64,000 nt of DNA. Source: Raphanus sativus. Lineage: Eukaryota > Streptophyta > Magnoliopsida > Brassicales > Brassicaceae. The translations under genes and the position numbers were made by a program. The DNA lies in assembly GCF_000801105.2 (NCBI RefSeq), contig NC_079514.1, positions 2,418,001 to 2,482,000 of the forward strand. Reading direction: 5' to 3'. The notes beneath the pieces are model-generated. The model saw nothing but the letters and a program-made list of their open reading frames with translations. It was not told where the DNA came from and ran no database searches. Shown one piece after another: positions 44,236 to 60,431 of this stretch. Within the stretch, counting starts at the first letter, position 1, and every line of letters begins with the position of its first letter.

Positions 44236-44327
44236 GTCTCCACATTTTCTAATGGTTACTTGAGGAATAATCTTGAATAAACGGATGGATGATGAATGAA
44301 TAAATACAGATTTTATCCTTATATATA

Positions 44328-44974
44328 TCTATCTTATTAAAACAGAAACATTCTATTGGACCTAACATTTATTTTGTAAGTTTTTAAATTAAATACACAT
44401 TTATACTTTATAATTAAACCTACATTAAATCACTAATGTTCTTTTCTTTATACTACTATCCATGTTTCCAAACAATATATTTATTTCTTTATACTACTAT
44501 CAATGTTTCCAAACAATATATTTTTATACTACTATCAATGTTTCCAAACAATACAATAATTAATCTTAGTTATTTTATATCTATCATTTTCTCTTTAAAA
44601 TTTTGTAGAAACGTTATAATTTCATAAATTGCAAAATAATGAACTTTAAAATTTGGATTATAAGACTACAAAATATGAAACTATTACAATTTAAATCCAA
44701 TTAGATTACATATCGGTCATCCATCAGTTCAATCAGTTAGTCTCGGGTTTTAGTGATTTTTTTAATATGAATATTTTAAAAACCTAAATTGAATTGTCAG
44801 ATCTCCGGATTAACCGGTATAATTACAATCGGGTTGAATTTAAAAACACTGATTTAAATGCAAAAATATTTTAAATATACACTCTTTAAAAATTACCAAA
44901 ATATTTGTTAAGTTATAAGTGAAATTTTTCATCGTAAAATATTCCGCGCTTCCAAAGCGCGGGTCAAAATCTAG
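44328..44974 (+). mobile_element. Non-autonomous Helitron, 647 bp
   Basis: The 5' end reads TCTATCTTATTAAAACAGAA. The 3' end has a hairpin (CCGCGCTT, CCA loop, AAGCGCGG), then GTCAAAAT and CTAG (44971-44974) followed by host T. These are the canonical ends of crucifer Helitrons. The interior is AT-rich with a triple direct repeat of ACTACTATC(C/A)ATGTTTCCA near 44452-44550. No coding capacity. Confidence 0.85.
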
Positions 44975-45047
44975 TATATATATATATATGATGTCATCCA
45001 CACATTATTGCTGGTTTAGGAAAAAAATTAAAAAAAATAAAGAAATG

Positions 45048-45121
45048 TGCTTTCATTGAGAGTTGAACTCAAGACCTCCCGCTTACTAAACGGGTGCTCT
45101 AACCAACTGAGCTATGAAAGC
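45048..45121 (-). tRNA. tRNA-Thr (anticodon AGT)
   Basis: On the minus strand a full cloverleaf is visible: acceptor GCTTTCA/TGAAAGC, D-arm with the A-box TAGCTCAGTTGGTTAGAGCA, anticodon arm CCCGT-TTAGTAA-GCGGG giving anticodon AGT, and a T-arm with B-box-like GTTCAACTC. Discriminator base A, no intron. The last anticodon-stem pair is a T-G wobble. A plus-strand run of A/T follows the gene end and could serve as a Pol III stop. Confidence 0.95.
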
Positions 45122-45590
45122 TGTTGCTTATACTTCTGCATTTTAACTTATATAAAGCACAGTTTTTGGGATCTATTATTATCTAATCTAAACAGTAAGC
45201 ACAGTATGGTATATGGTTTACCAGTTACATATTTTATTAAGTTCTATAGTTCGTTAAACATATCTTTTATATACAATTTTAAAATATTTACGAATATATT
45301 TATCTGAAGTAATCTATGATAAATGGTTGAATTCACATTCACTTTAAATTTTCCAACTTATAGATTCTGTACATACAAAACTTAATGGCAAAACCTATAT
45401 ATGTTGATAGTGGTAAGAGAAGCTATATAACTCTCATCAATGTCAATTGCCAAGTATGATCTCAAGTTAGTTAAACCACTTAAACACTTCAACAAATCGC
45501 CCGCCAACCCAGAAAGTCCGAACTGGTCTAACTATCAAAGAGTACGAGAATAATACGTCGACAAGATGCATTGATCAAGTGAAACATTAA
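45122..45590. other. Intergenic, nothing supported
   Basis: AT-rich flank of the tRNA gene. An 86-codon plus-strand frame overlaps the tRNA and is not credible as a protein. Confidence 0.5.
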
Positions 45591-45995
45591 GGAGGTGTTA
45601 GTGGGAAGTATACTTTTAATGATTTTAAGAATTTATAAATTCTAGTGTTATTGGTATGATGATTATACAATTCTCTTCAATTTTTTTATTGTTGGTAGAA
45701 TGATTTTACAATTCTCTACAAATCTTCTGTTATTCAAAATGTTTAGATTTTGATAATTGCATAAATCTATTAAAGTTATTATTATTGGGAAGTATATTTT
45801 TAACCATTTAACTCATGAAACAAGATTTGAAGAATACTACATATTTACCTTAGATTCTTAAAATCATTACAATAATTTATTTTTACATATTTTCACAATA
45901 TACAAATCTTTCTACAACTCTTTCCAAATTTAGCAAATCTATCAATTTTTAAAATCAACAAACTCTATATGAATCTAACTCCCACTAACTCTCCC
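45591..45995. mobile_element. MITE-like element with short inverted termini, about 405 bp
   Basis: The left end GGAGGTGTTAGTGGGA and the right end, read inward GGGAGAGTTAGTGGGA, form an imperfect inverted repeat. The interior is AT-rich with further internal inverted words (AAGATTTG, ATTCTTAAAATCATT). The GGGNGTGTTA-type terminus resembles Harbinger MITEs. Flanks (TTAA left, TTGA right) do not give a clean target duplication. Confidence 0.55.
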
Positions 45996-47529
45996 TTGAT
46001 GCTCAACTTCTTTTTTTCTTTTTTTTAACCCGACGTATAACTGACGTAAAATCAAGGATTCTGTTGTGGAATCTTAGTAAAACACAATATATAGCACAAG
46101 AGATAAACAAAATAATTATTTTAAAACTGGAAAACAATCAATTTCAGACATATTTTATTACTGTAGGTTTAAAAATTAAGATATAAAAATCTTATTTTTA
46201 AACGCATGTTAAAATTTGTAGTTTGCAATAATAGTTGCAAATCTTGTGAAATTAATTAATCATCAATCTCTTAAAATCTATAACACCCGCCAGAACATCT
46301 GTCATTTGTCTCTACAATAGGGGGAACCTTATCTTCATACTATAGGTGACAAGCAAATATGCTAAACTTTTATATAATTTGAATTGCATGTATTGATGTA
46401 TTGACTCTCTCTTTCCTTTTCAAATAAACAATATATTAACATATTTGTGACATTTTCCCCATTGCAAGTGATTTTTTTTTGGGTTCAGTGTACTAAACTT
46501 TATTCATATATATAATTACCATATAATCTTACGGAGAATTTGTGTCTGGTCGACAACTCAGAAAATAAAATCTAAGATTCAGAATATTACTTTTCTTTCC
46601 AGATATGTATATACTTTAGTCTAAAATGTAAATTGCAGTTCTTAATAATTACCAGTACTGTAAATGTAAAACATAAATGGGGTTACCACACCTTTTGTAA
46701 GAGATAAGATTGAAACAAATAATCACCACACTTCCTTCAATATAAAGATATATGTATTAGTCGAATCAGCAAAGAGCCACCCGGTTACGTTCTAACGCCT
46801 GCATTTGCACGCTCCTTTGTTGTCTTCGATTTCGTGGGTTTCGTAGATATTTCTCAGGCAACTTAATCTCTGAAACGAAGGTCGCGATCCTCTCTCGTAC
46901 TCATCGTCGCCCTTTTCACTGAACTCAAATATCGAGAACGTGTTTGTGTGTTTGGAACTCTAATGGTTAAACAAGTTCAATTGCTTTTGATTTGGCTGCC
47001 TTCTTTGTCTTAAAAGAGTTTTTGTTTGTTTGTCGTAGTTGAGTTTGCGATATATGGTTTTGACTATTGTTCTTCTCATACCTAGCTTAAAGGTGCAATA
47101 TGATTTAGTTTTACGAGAGATGTGTACGTGAATGACTCTTGATTTCTGAATTTGGAACTCTAATCAGATCTTGAGTTGATGATTTTGGAGATGATAAAAT
47201 TTTCTGATAGGGTTTAATTGTAGGATTCACCGAGTTTCCCGTTGATCTTCCCGCTTAGGTTTTTGAATTTCATCACAATCATTTTATTTTGTCAAACACG
47301 TTGATTAGGCATGATCTTTTAGCTTATGCTCATGATGTCAAAGAATTTACTCTTTGGCGTTTGATATCATATGTGAAGAACGTCCGCTTTACCACTTGTT
47401 GTTTTTCTTATACGTACCTTTGGCTCTCGTTGTTTTGTTTGTATTGAATCTCTATGCTTGGTGATTGTTACGCTTTGTCTGTTGAATTTATTGACTGCAA
47501 ACATTTTTGTGGTGTTATCTTGCAGAGAT
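45996..47529 (+). promoter_or_regulatory. Upstream region and probable 5' leader intron of the PKR2-like gene
   Basis: 45996 to about 46760 is AT-rich with no gene. From about 46780 the base composition changes to a transcribed-looking leader (CGTTCTAACGCCTGCATTTG, TCGATTTCGTGGGTTTCG). A T-rich stretch resembling a long leader intron follows and ends at TCTTGCAG just before the ATG at 47530. Inferred from composition only. Confidence 0.45.
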
Positions 47530-52060
<4,531 letters not shown>

Positions 52061-55000
52061 AGATATGGTGATGTTGAGAAGGACTCAGAAGAGAGCTGCA
52101 GAAGATGTTACTGTGAATATGGAGGAAACAGAAGTTGAGGTCATCTCACTGTATCGGATTATTTTGAGTAAACTCAAAACACCAAGAACCTAGAACCAAA
52201 ACATAGCTGATATATATGTTTTGGAGTTAATGTTAATTTCATTAACCTATTTTGGGATTTGACTGGATTTTTATTTGGGATGCGACTGGATTGTTACTTT
52301 TCTAAACTATTATTTGGGATTTGAGTCATTTGACTGAATGTTTACTTTGCTTATATTTATCTTCCATCCAAATATTTCGAAATAATTACAGTTATAACAT
52401 ATATAGTAAACGGAAGTAAGATTATGATTGATCAAATTGTTTTCACTGAAACTATTTTTCTTGATCAGATATGCTGCATAGCTAGAAAAGAACTCCAAAT
52501 TGATAGCATCAAGCATTTAAGCCAGAACAAAAGATACACTAATCTCTCTTAATTTAATTTATCTTATTTAGTAAACCAAAGAACTGCCTATATACGAGCT
52601 CCCTCAAAAGTCAAGGCACACATATCTTTACATGTCTGAACTAATGATTTAATTTATACTTGAGACTTGCATGGAAAAAGAAAATTCCTCCCTACCTGAT
52701 CACCAAATAAATTTGTTCGCATTATTTTGATAGTGTTCAATTTGGGATCCTTGGATGAGATGGAAGACAGCGTTATCACTACGTAATATACATATTAGTA
52801 TTATACACATACATACATACTAAAGGTATAATAATGTTTTGATCACATAGATATAATTAGAAAAGGAGAAAAGAGAAAAAAGAGAGGAGTAGCAGAAAAC
52901 AAGGAAGCTGGTGGGAAAGAGGAGACAAAAGAGAAAGGCTTTAACTTCACGCCTTGTTCCAGCTTCCAAACATATACCAACTTCTCCACGATCTTTTCCC
53001 ACTTTACACGTTGTATATACACACACTCACTGTTGAGAAGTTTACTCAATTATAGAGTAGTAGAAAAAATATTTACCAAAATTAGGCATATTAAACTTTA
53101 CCTTACATATTCTTTCCTTTATAATTCAAGGGAAATTGGGCTCAATAACAAAAAAAAACATAATTCACTATCTAACTAAAATTCTACCATGTCTACTCTT
53201 TTATCTTCCTATCTCTTTCTTCTCTCTCTCTAAATAATTCTCTCTCTCTAAATAAGCCCATAATTCAAACTAAGATCATCGTTAAATAATAATAAACTCA
53301 GAATAAGATAGCTATTTAAAAATCTAATTTCTCTTTTTTTGGTTATTCCATAAATAAGCCCATAATTCAAACTAAGATCATCGTTAAATAATAAACTCAG
53401 AATAAGATAGAACTATTTAATATAAACGTAAATGGTAATGATCGGTTATTGTAAAGATGCATACTGAAGCTTCGTGGATTCCAGGTTAAGTCATTCACAT
53501 ACAACTGCATATATGCTGATATGCATGCATACCCGTCTTGTAACATATGCGCATATAGGTTTGTTCTTCATCAAAGGTATACAGCAAGGGGACAAGCCAG
53601 ACTGTGATGTTCCTCACTTAAGATCCCTTCTTACAAATCGAGAACTTTTATTAATCTTCTTAATCAAAGAAAATCATATCAATTATTGATTAGCTTTCTT
53701 TTCTCTTTCAACTGTTTGGTTTTTGGTCGGTTGGTTAAGAGTTTTCCCACTGATTAAGGTTTGGCCTTAAGTTTCCCCGCAATTTTAAGGCGTATAAACA
53801 ATTTAATTGAAAGATCGAAAAGTGAGTTGTGTATGAAGCTTTTTATCGTTAAAAATCATAGAAAAATAAGAATTTTGGTTTTTGGAAACAATATATAATT
53901 AATTTCAAAACTATTGAACAAGATACGTGAAAATTATGAGTACTTCTCCATTTCATGTGAACGCAGTCTCAAGCGCATAAATGACATCTGAAACAATCTA
54001 CAAGCTGTAAACCCAGCTTTCAAAAAGAAAAAAATTCTTTAGGCTGTGATATGAGGATAACTTTCTTACTTTATATCTGCAAGAATAGTGTAGATGTTTG
54101 ACCTTTTATGTAATAAGTCCATAATAAAAAGCTCATAGGGAAGGATAGCATTCCCGTGATGGTGGCCGTAGGGTTTGTATGATTGTGTTGTGTACAGTCT
54201 TTTCATTTCACATTGCCTTATGTTGTGCGAGACAGATCATACCTAGCTTACTCTTCAAATGTATTTATAGCGATTTACCAATTACAGTATATATACTTCA
54301 TAAATATATATTCCATAAATTAATAAATAAGATAAACTAATAAATTTATCATTTTCGAATTGGATCAGAGTAAAATATAACATAACTCAATACAATAATA
54401 TTTTTCTTTAATTGTTACATAACTATATGGCTCCAATATAAACATAAACAAATAATAGATGTATATAAATTTTATGTAAATATAAGAAATATATTATATA
54501 GCTTATTCTCTTATTTATGGTGAATTCTATCTTAGGTTTTGTTTTTGATATGTCTTAATATATTGATATTGTTTTGTCATTTTACATGTAAAATGATTTT
54601 ACATATCTTCTATGCATCCATTAAATAAATAAATAAAAAAAAACAGCATCAAAAATTAGATTTTTAAAATTTACTCTATATACTATAAATCAAATATTCT
54701 TCTTATTTTATATTAAAGCATATTTTAAAACATATAAATTTTTTAAGGATTTTTTTGTAAATTAAGAATTAAATAAACTAATAAAATATCAAAATCCCAA
54801 CACTATAAAGAAGAAATTTTATCTTAGAAAATTAAATTAAATATGTGAACCTAACTTAAAGCCTATGCCAAAAGCACATATAGGCTTTTGATTTTTGTAT
54901 ATCCCAATAACATAAAATATACAAAACCAAATTATCTTTACAATCATTTGCATTTGGATTTAAATAACCAAATGATTATAAACACCACCAATAGTAAGAT

Positions 55001-55235
55001 AAAGATAGTTAGTTGTTGAAACTAAACATCCGCATGCATAGAGCACTTAAGATGAAAATTAGATTATTAATTATTAAAACCCCTCGAAACTATCTGAAGA
55101 GACACATCGAATGGCTCCTTGGCATATGATTCAGCCCCTTTAACTTATCGTCTCATATATATAAGCATATGTTACACATCTTATCACATGCACTCATCCA
55201 CATTGTATTCAACTTACACTCAAGGAATTGTGTTA
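52061..55235. other. Intergenic region between the PKR2-like and BAHD genes
   Basis: About 3.2 kb without a supported gene. The start (52061-52140) still reads like coding sequence (AGGACTCAGAAGAGAGCTGC...) and may be former C-terminal exon of the PKR2-like gene. A short direct duplication lies at 53253-53416. The rest is AT-rich. A TATA-containing leader precedes the BAHD start at 55236. Confidence 0.45.
53253..53416 (+). repeat. Direct duplication of about 62 bp
   Basis: AAATAAGCCCATAATTCAAA and the following 40 or so bases occur twice, starting near 53252 and 53352, separated by about 35 bp; the second copy lacks one AAT of the TAATAATAA run. No further structure seen. Confidence 0.75.
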
Positions 55236-57511
55236 ATGGCAACAAATATCGATATCATCCAAAAGCTTAATGTATATCCAAGATCTCAAAACCAAGACCA
55301 GAAGAAACTAATAACTCTCTCCCACTTGGACCGTCAATGTCCTTTACTCATGTACTTGGTTTTCTTCTACAAGAAGACCACAACTCGTGACTTTGACTTG
55401 GTCTTTTCCGACCTGAAACTCGGGCTGGAGGAGACTCTGGCTGTTTGGTATCCCGCCGCCGGCAGGTTGGGTTTGGATGGAGGTGGCTGCAAGCTCAACC
55501 TCCGGTGTAATGGGGGTGGTGCAGTCATGGTGGAGGCGGTGGCAACCGGTGTCAAGTTATCAGAGCTTGGTGACTTGACTCAGTACAATGAGTTTTATGA
55601 GACTTTGGTTTACAAGCCTTCCTTCGATGGTGATTTCTCTGCGATGCCTCTTGTTGTTGGTCAAGTAAGTTCTATCCTAAAGTACTATTCAATTTGGCAA
55701 GAATTATGCTTAATTTACCCTATAGTATATTGGTAAATCTTGTGTTTTGCCTTGTGTAGTATTTTATGTGTATTAGTTCAATGTATTCATCAGTAGTATG
55801 ATTCGTGGCTAATTAGAATATACTTATGCTTAATAATAAAGAACTGTGAGATCAAATTAGAGTTATAAAAGGGGTTATATATAAGCAAATATCCTCATCA
55901 AATCTAATTTACACAAAACTTATGCTTTAAAGCTTTGGATGTTTTGGCCAAGCAAATATTCTATGTTTATTTTTAGACGCAAGCATAAAACGTCTAACTT
56001 TTATTTTGTTATTAATAATCAACAAAACATTTTACCGGATTTGCTGTTCAATATTTGATGATTATCGACGTATAATAAATGTAGGTGACAAGATTTGCAT
56101 GTGGAGGTTACTCAGTTGGAATAGGTACAAGTCATTCACTATTTGATGGCATCTCAGCTTACGAATTCCTTCATGCGTGGGCTTTAAACTCTCACAATCA
56201 CGATAAATCCAATGGTAAGATCATTAATAAAAAGGATAATGTGGCCATCAAAGCGGTTCATGATCGAGGAAATCTACTGGTGAACGGGGACGCGAACCGG
56301 AGCCTCGGACTCGGAGTAACCAAGGCTGCAGCCATTTATCATCTGTACCAGCTGATCAAACAAGCCATGATGGCCCATCAGGAGCAAAACCATAATATCG
56401 AGTTAGCGGACTCTAGTTTTGTGATCAAAACATTTGACCTTAGTGGTGAAGCGATAGAAACCATGATGAAGAAATCAATAGAAGGGTTCTTGTGCTCCTC
56501 CTTCGAGTTTCTTGCTGCTCATTTGTGGAAGGTAAAACCAATAAAGTTATTTAATAACTTATTATTTCTCTAAATTTATTTATATTATGTGGCTTGTTAA
56601 TTAATAAGTTGTTTTTTTCTTTATAATTTCGTAGTCATAATAGTACGCCTTTTCTTTGCCCAAAAAAAAGAAAAAATAGTACGCCTTTTCAAATGAAACC
56701 ACCATTTTAAATGTCTTTACGTAAACTTTATTTGTAATATTAAACGTAAAATAAATAAAATCAAGAACTTCACTTATGTTTTGTGTCTTTTTTTTTAAAT
56801 TATGTTTTGTGTTTGCGTTTAAATTTTGTCTAAACATGTTTTGAAAAAAAGAGAGATAAATTTCTCAAAATAAAAAGTGATAACTTGTCTTGCAAATATT
56901 TGAAGTATTTAACATGTAACACAAATGCAATATTTGTATCTGAAATCATCAACAACATTATAACACTAATATAAAGTTATTAACCGTTTATATATATGCA
57001 GGCAAGAACAAGGGCTTTAGGGTTGAGGAGAGACGCCATGGTGTGTTTACAATTCGCGGTGGACATAAGGAAGAGGACTGTTCCACCGCTGCTAGACGGA
57101 TATTCCGGCAACGCCTACGTGCTTGCCTCCGTAGCCTCAACCGCCGGAGAACTACTCGAAGAACTAACACTCGAGTCAATAGTTAACAAGATCAGAGAAG
57201 CCAAGAAGTCCATTGACCAAGACTACATCAACGCATACATGGAAGCGCTTGGAGGTGGTGAAAGAAAAGACGGAAACCTCCCTCCTATCAAAGAACTAAC
57301 CCTAATCTCCGACTGGTCAAAAATGCCATTTCACAACGTTGGCTTTGGCAACGGCGGTGAGCCGGCGGATTACGTGGCACCACTGTGTCCACCGGTGCCA
57401 CAAGTTGCTTACTTCATGAAGAACCCTAAAGATGCTAGAGGGGTTATTGTGAGGATTGGTTTGGACCCACAAAATGTTAGTGATTTCTCAAATCATTTCC
57501 TTGGTTTTTAA
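55236..57511 (+). CDS. BAT1: BAHD (HXXXD-type) acyltransferase, BAT1/PIZ-like
   Basis: BAHD enzymes transfer acyl groups from CoA to alcohols or amines in the cytosol. The Arabidopsis gene at this position (At4g31910) is linked to brassinosteroid conjugation. Three exons (55236-55664, 56085-56531, 57002-57511) join to 1386 nt, 461 residues, a normal family length. Landmarks: LITLSHLDRQCPLLMYLVFF at the N-terminus, LAVWYPAAGRL, the catalytic HXXXD motif in GTSHSLFDGISAYEFLHAW, and FEFLAAHLWKARTRALGLRR before the third exon. The family DFGWG motif is replaced by VGFGNGGEPADYV, as is common in this clade. End: VIVRIGLDPQ ... NHFLGF. I chose the ATG at 55236 because it starts the conserved MATNIDIIQKLNVYP. 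No lesion. Confidence 0.92.
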
Positions 57512-58206
57512 TAGGCTGATGTGATAATTAATCAGTAGAATCTTTGTTTGATTACTATTTTGTGTGAATATGGCTCCTCTATATGCATGCGTGTGCGCTA
57601 AAGACACTTTATTGTAATTGGGTTATGATGGATGTATAATGACATCTATATGCTTTGTGTATTTGTCGTTATCACTTTAATTTCTGAATATACTTTATCT
57701 CTTCCGGGTTTTCTGGATATAAATATATATAGAGTCAGGCTATATGTTGTCTTTGTAGACTTATTCTTTATGTTCCCAGTGGACGCTTAAGCCAGGTTTT
57801 GGCCTATATGGGTTCACTTTACAGTGTCACATGGTTGAGATAGAGCTCATGTAAAAGAATGTTCATGTACTGGTTACAATTTATAGTTACAACTTTTACA
57901 TTTCCTACCTAAAACACGTACATTCATGAACTGATTACTTCTCTTTGTGCTTTCAAGTTTCAACGCATGAGTTTGGTTCTACTTCATAGATTAGACCACT
58001 CTTTAACAGCCAACAGATTCATGGGTAACACGAAGAGAATGCCATCATGCTTGAAACATAAGTTGCAAAGAGGGCTTACAGGTTTTTTTTTACAAGAGAG
58101 CAAGAAAAAAAAAGACAGAACCAAAGGTAATAATAATTGATTGTGTCTGAATAAAACACTCTTTCTCATGTTGACCAAGTTACAAAGAAAACATAAAAAC
58201 AGATTC
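57512..58206. other. Convergent intergenic region, BAHD and ARR10-like 3' ends
   Basis: The two genes end toward each other across about 0.7 kb. The minus-strand frame at 57984-58262 is an extension of transcript 3' sequence out of frame with ARR10 and is not a gene. Confidence 0.5.
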
Positions 58207-60431
58207 TCATATGCAAGTTCTGAGTGAGCTATTATGCCATCCAAACCCCAAATCTCCTTCAAAGAAGTCAGCTTGGCTCTGCTCCTGTTTACATTGAAAA
58301 GTAAATAATCATTAAATCTACTAGTGCAAAAATTAGCAAAGCAAATGGTTTATTATACCTTTGGCATCATGGAGTTGACAATATCATCCAAGGAACCAGC
58401 ATCTGAAGGCATTGAACCATTCTCTAGCTTCTGTTGTCCCACAAATAAACCTTCACTTGGACTGCTACTTCTCAACAGTTGAGCATCGGTCATTGGACCT
58501 AAGTTGTTTGCACCAGAAAAGCCTGCTTGTGCAGCATCTGAGTTGCAGAAGTGGTTCCATTCCAAGGCGTCTGGTTTTGAATGAACATCACTCTGTGGGA
58601 TGTTGGTTGACAATAAAGTGTTTGACCAATCTTCAAGACGCTTGTTGATCTCCAAGTGAGGAGAGAACCCCCCAGGGTTTAAGGATGCATATGATGGCTG
58701 CTGGAGAACCAGCTGATTATTGGGAGCAACCATTAGAGAGGTTTGTTGTGAACTAAAGCTCGGAAAAGCCTTGTTGTTATTGTTGTTGTTGATATGAAGA
58801 TCATCTAAAGGTGGAATCGGCATTCCTTGAAGTATGTAACCTCCATCACTGTGGTTACGAGGAAGCGATGATGAGACATGTGGGAACACTCCTCCAAAGG
58901 AGTTTAGGCGACCAAGAGGAAAATGCCTCATGGTTGCTGCAGCTCCACCATGGAACTGACCGGATCCAAGAGGTATCTGCCTTTGTTGGTGGTGGAAGCC
59001 GCCAAGCCCTTTGAGAGAACTCATCTGCATGAAGTGTGAGTCTATAGCTGCCATGTTAGCTTGTTGATTAGCTTCATTTGTTATTTTCTTCAACGCGGAA
59101 CGAAACTTCTGCAAAACCATAAGACATTGTAGTTATGTGTTAAGTGGAAACCTTATTAAAGAATAAAAAGAATCATAGCCTCTCTCACCTGAAGGTGGCT
59201 AGCCACGTTCTCTCTTGTGAGCTTGTCAACGTTCATCAGTTCAAGAATCTTCTTTGGTTGAGCTTCTGCATCATTTATAACTTTCAATCAGAAAATGATT
59301 ATTATCAAGAGAAGCTTAGAGATCAAAGAAACATTACTCTCAACGCCCAAGTGATCAACAGCTGCCAAGAACTTGTTGTGCAGCTCACGCGTCCAGAGAA
59401 CACGCGGCTTCTTTTGAGCCGTTGGATCATCGTTTTCATTCCCTCTTTCTTCATCATCTTCTTCCACCTCTTCAAACTGATCTTTACGCTTTCTGTTCGC
59501 TTTCACACCGTTCTGATCAGTGTTATCCGTGGATTCAACATTAGTCACAATGCTCTTCATCTTCTTGAACTTGCTTTTCCTCACAACGTGTTGCCATATG
59601 TTCTTGAGCTCCTCGATACGCACCGGTTTAAGCAGGTAGTCGCAGGCACCGTGCTTGACTCCTTTCATCACATACTTTGGATCGCTATGCGCAGACAACA
59701 CTGCAAAGAATCAAATCATCATCACGTCACAAAGATCAATATAGAAACTAAAACACAAGGCAGGGTGGGATTAGTTGTTCATATACTTATGACAGGTAAG
59801 TCCATTTCGAGACCAACGAGCTCGAGTAGCTTGAAACCATCCATGTCTGGCATGTCCACATCGCTAATAACGAGATCAAACTTGTTCTTGTTCTCCCTCA
59901 ACAGCTCCAGTGCGGTCTGTGCACTGTCCGTTGTTGTAACTGCACATATATAATAATTACCCCCAAAGTAATTAGGTTTGTGACAGAACAATCAAATCTT
60001 GTAATAATTTCCCCAAAAAAAATTAAAAAAAAAAACTCTGTTTATAAGAACAGAGCAAGAGACTCTTTCAAAAAATCAACCAACTCAAAAGATGTAAAGA
60101 TAGGACCAATGAGCTTACAGTCTGAAACTTAGGATTTATTTATTTATTTTTGCTTAAATTTGGTGCAAATTGTTATAGTAAAGCATATATGCAGAGAATT
60201 AATATAACTTCAAATAATGAATCTAACTAGATCTTAATTCTTATTCCTCAAAACCAATTATGTGTGAAAACATTAAAAGAGAGAGATTGAGAGGGAGAAG
60301 GGACCATGGTATTGACAGCGATGAAGCAGAGTCTCGAGAATACGGAGACAAGTTTGGTCATCGTCAACGGCAAGAACTCTCATCCCTACTGGAAACTGGT
60401 CCACTGCTTCAAACTCTTGTTCCACAGTCAT
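58207..60431 (-). CDS. ARR10: B-type Arabidopsis response regulator (ARR10-like)
   Basis: B-type ARRs are nuclear transcription factors activated by the cytokinin phosphorelay. Six exons (60305-60431, 59787-59939, 59338-59700, 59189-59265, 58359-59108, 58207-58284) join to 1548 nt, 515 residues, slightly shorter than Arabidopsis ARR10 (about 550). The receiver domain has the acidic pocket ([15 protein letters not shown]), the phospho-acceptor Asp in [20 protein letters not shown] and the conserved Lys in [12 protein letters not shown] basic linker ([12 protein letters not shown]) leads to the GARP/Myb domain ([47 protein letters not shown]). The Gln/Asn/Pro-rich activation region ends [14 protein letters not shown] and the last exon [23 protein letters not shown]-stop, matching the ARR10 C-terminus. 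Colinear with At4g31920. Confidence 0.93.

Noticed and set aside
44452..44550. Three spaced copies of a short word, looked at as a possible CRISPR-like array
   Set aside because: This is a plant nuclear genome and the words lie within a Helitron; spacing is irregular and there are no cas genes.
45047..45307. 86-codon ORF starting at the tRNA gene
   Set aside because: It begins inside the tRNA-Thr sequence on the opposite strand and continues into AT-rich DNA.
52820..53049. Overlapping minus-strand ORFs of 68 codons
   Set aside because: Two frames overlap, both low in information content (Phe/Ser/Leu-rich ends), with no homologue recognised.
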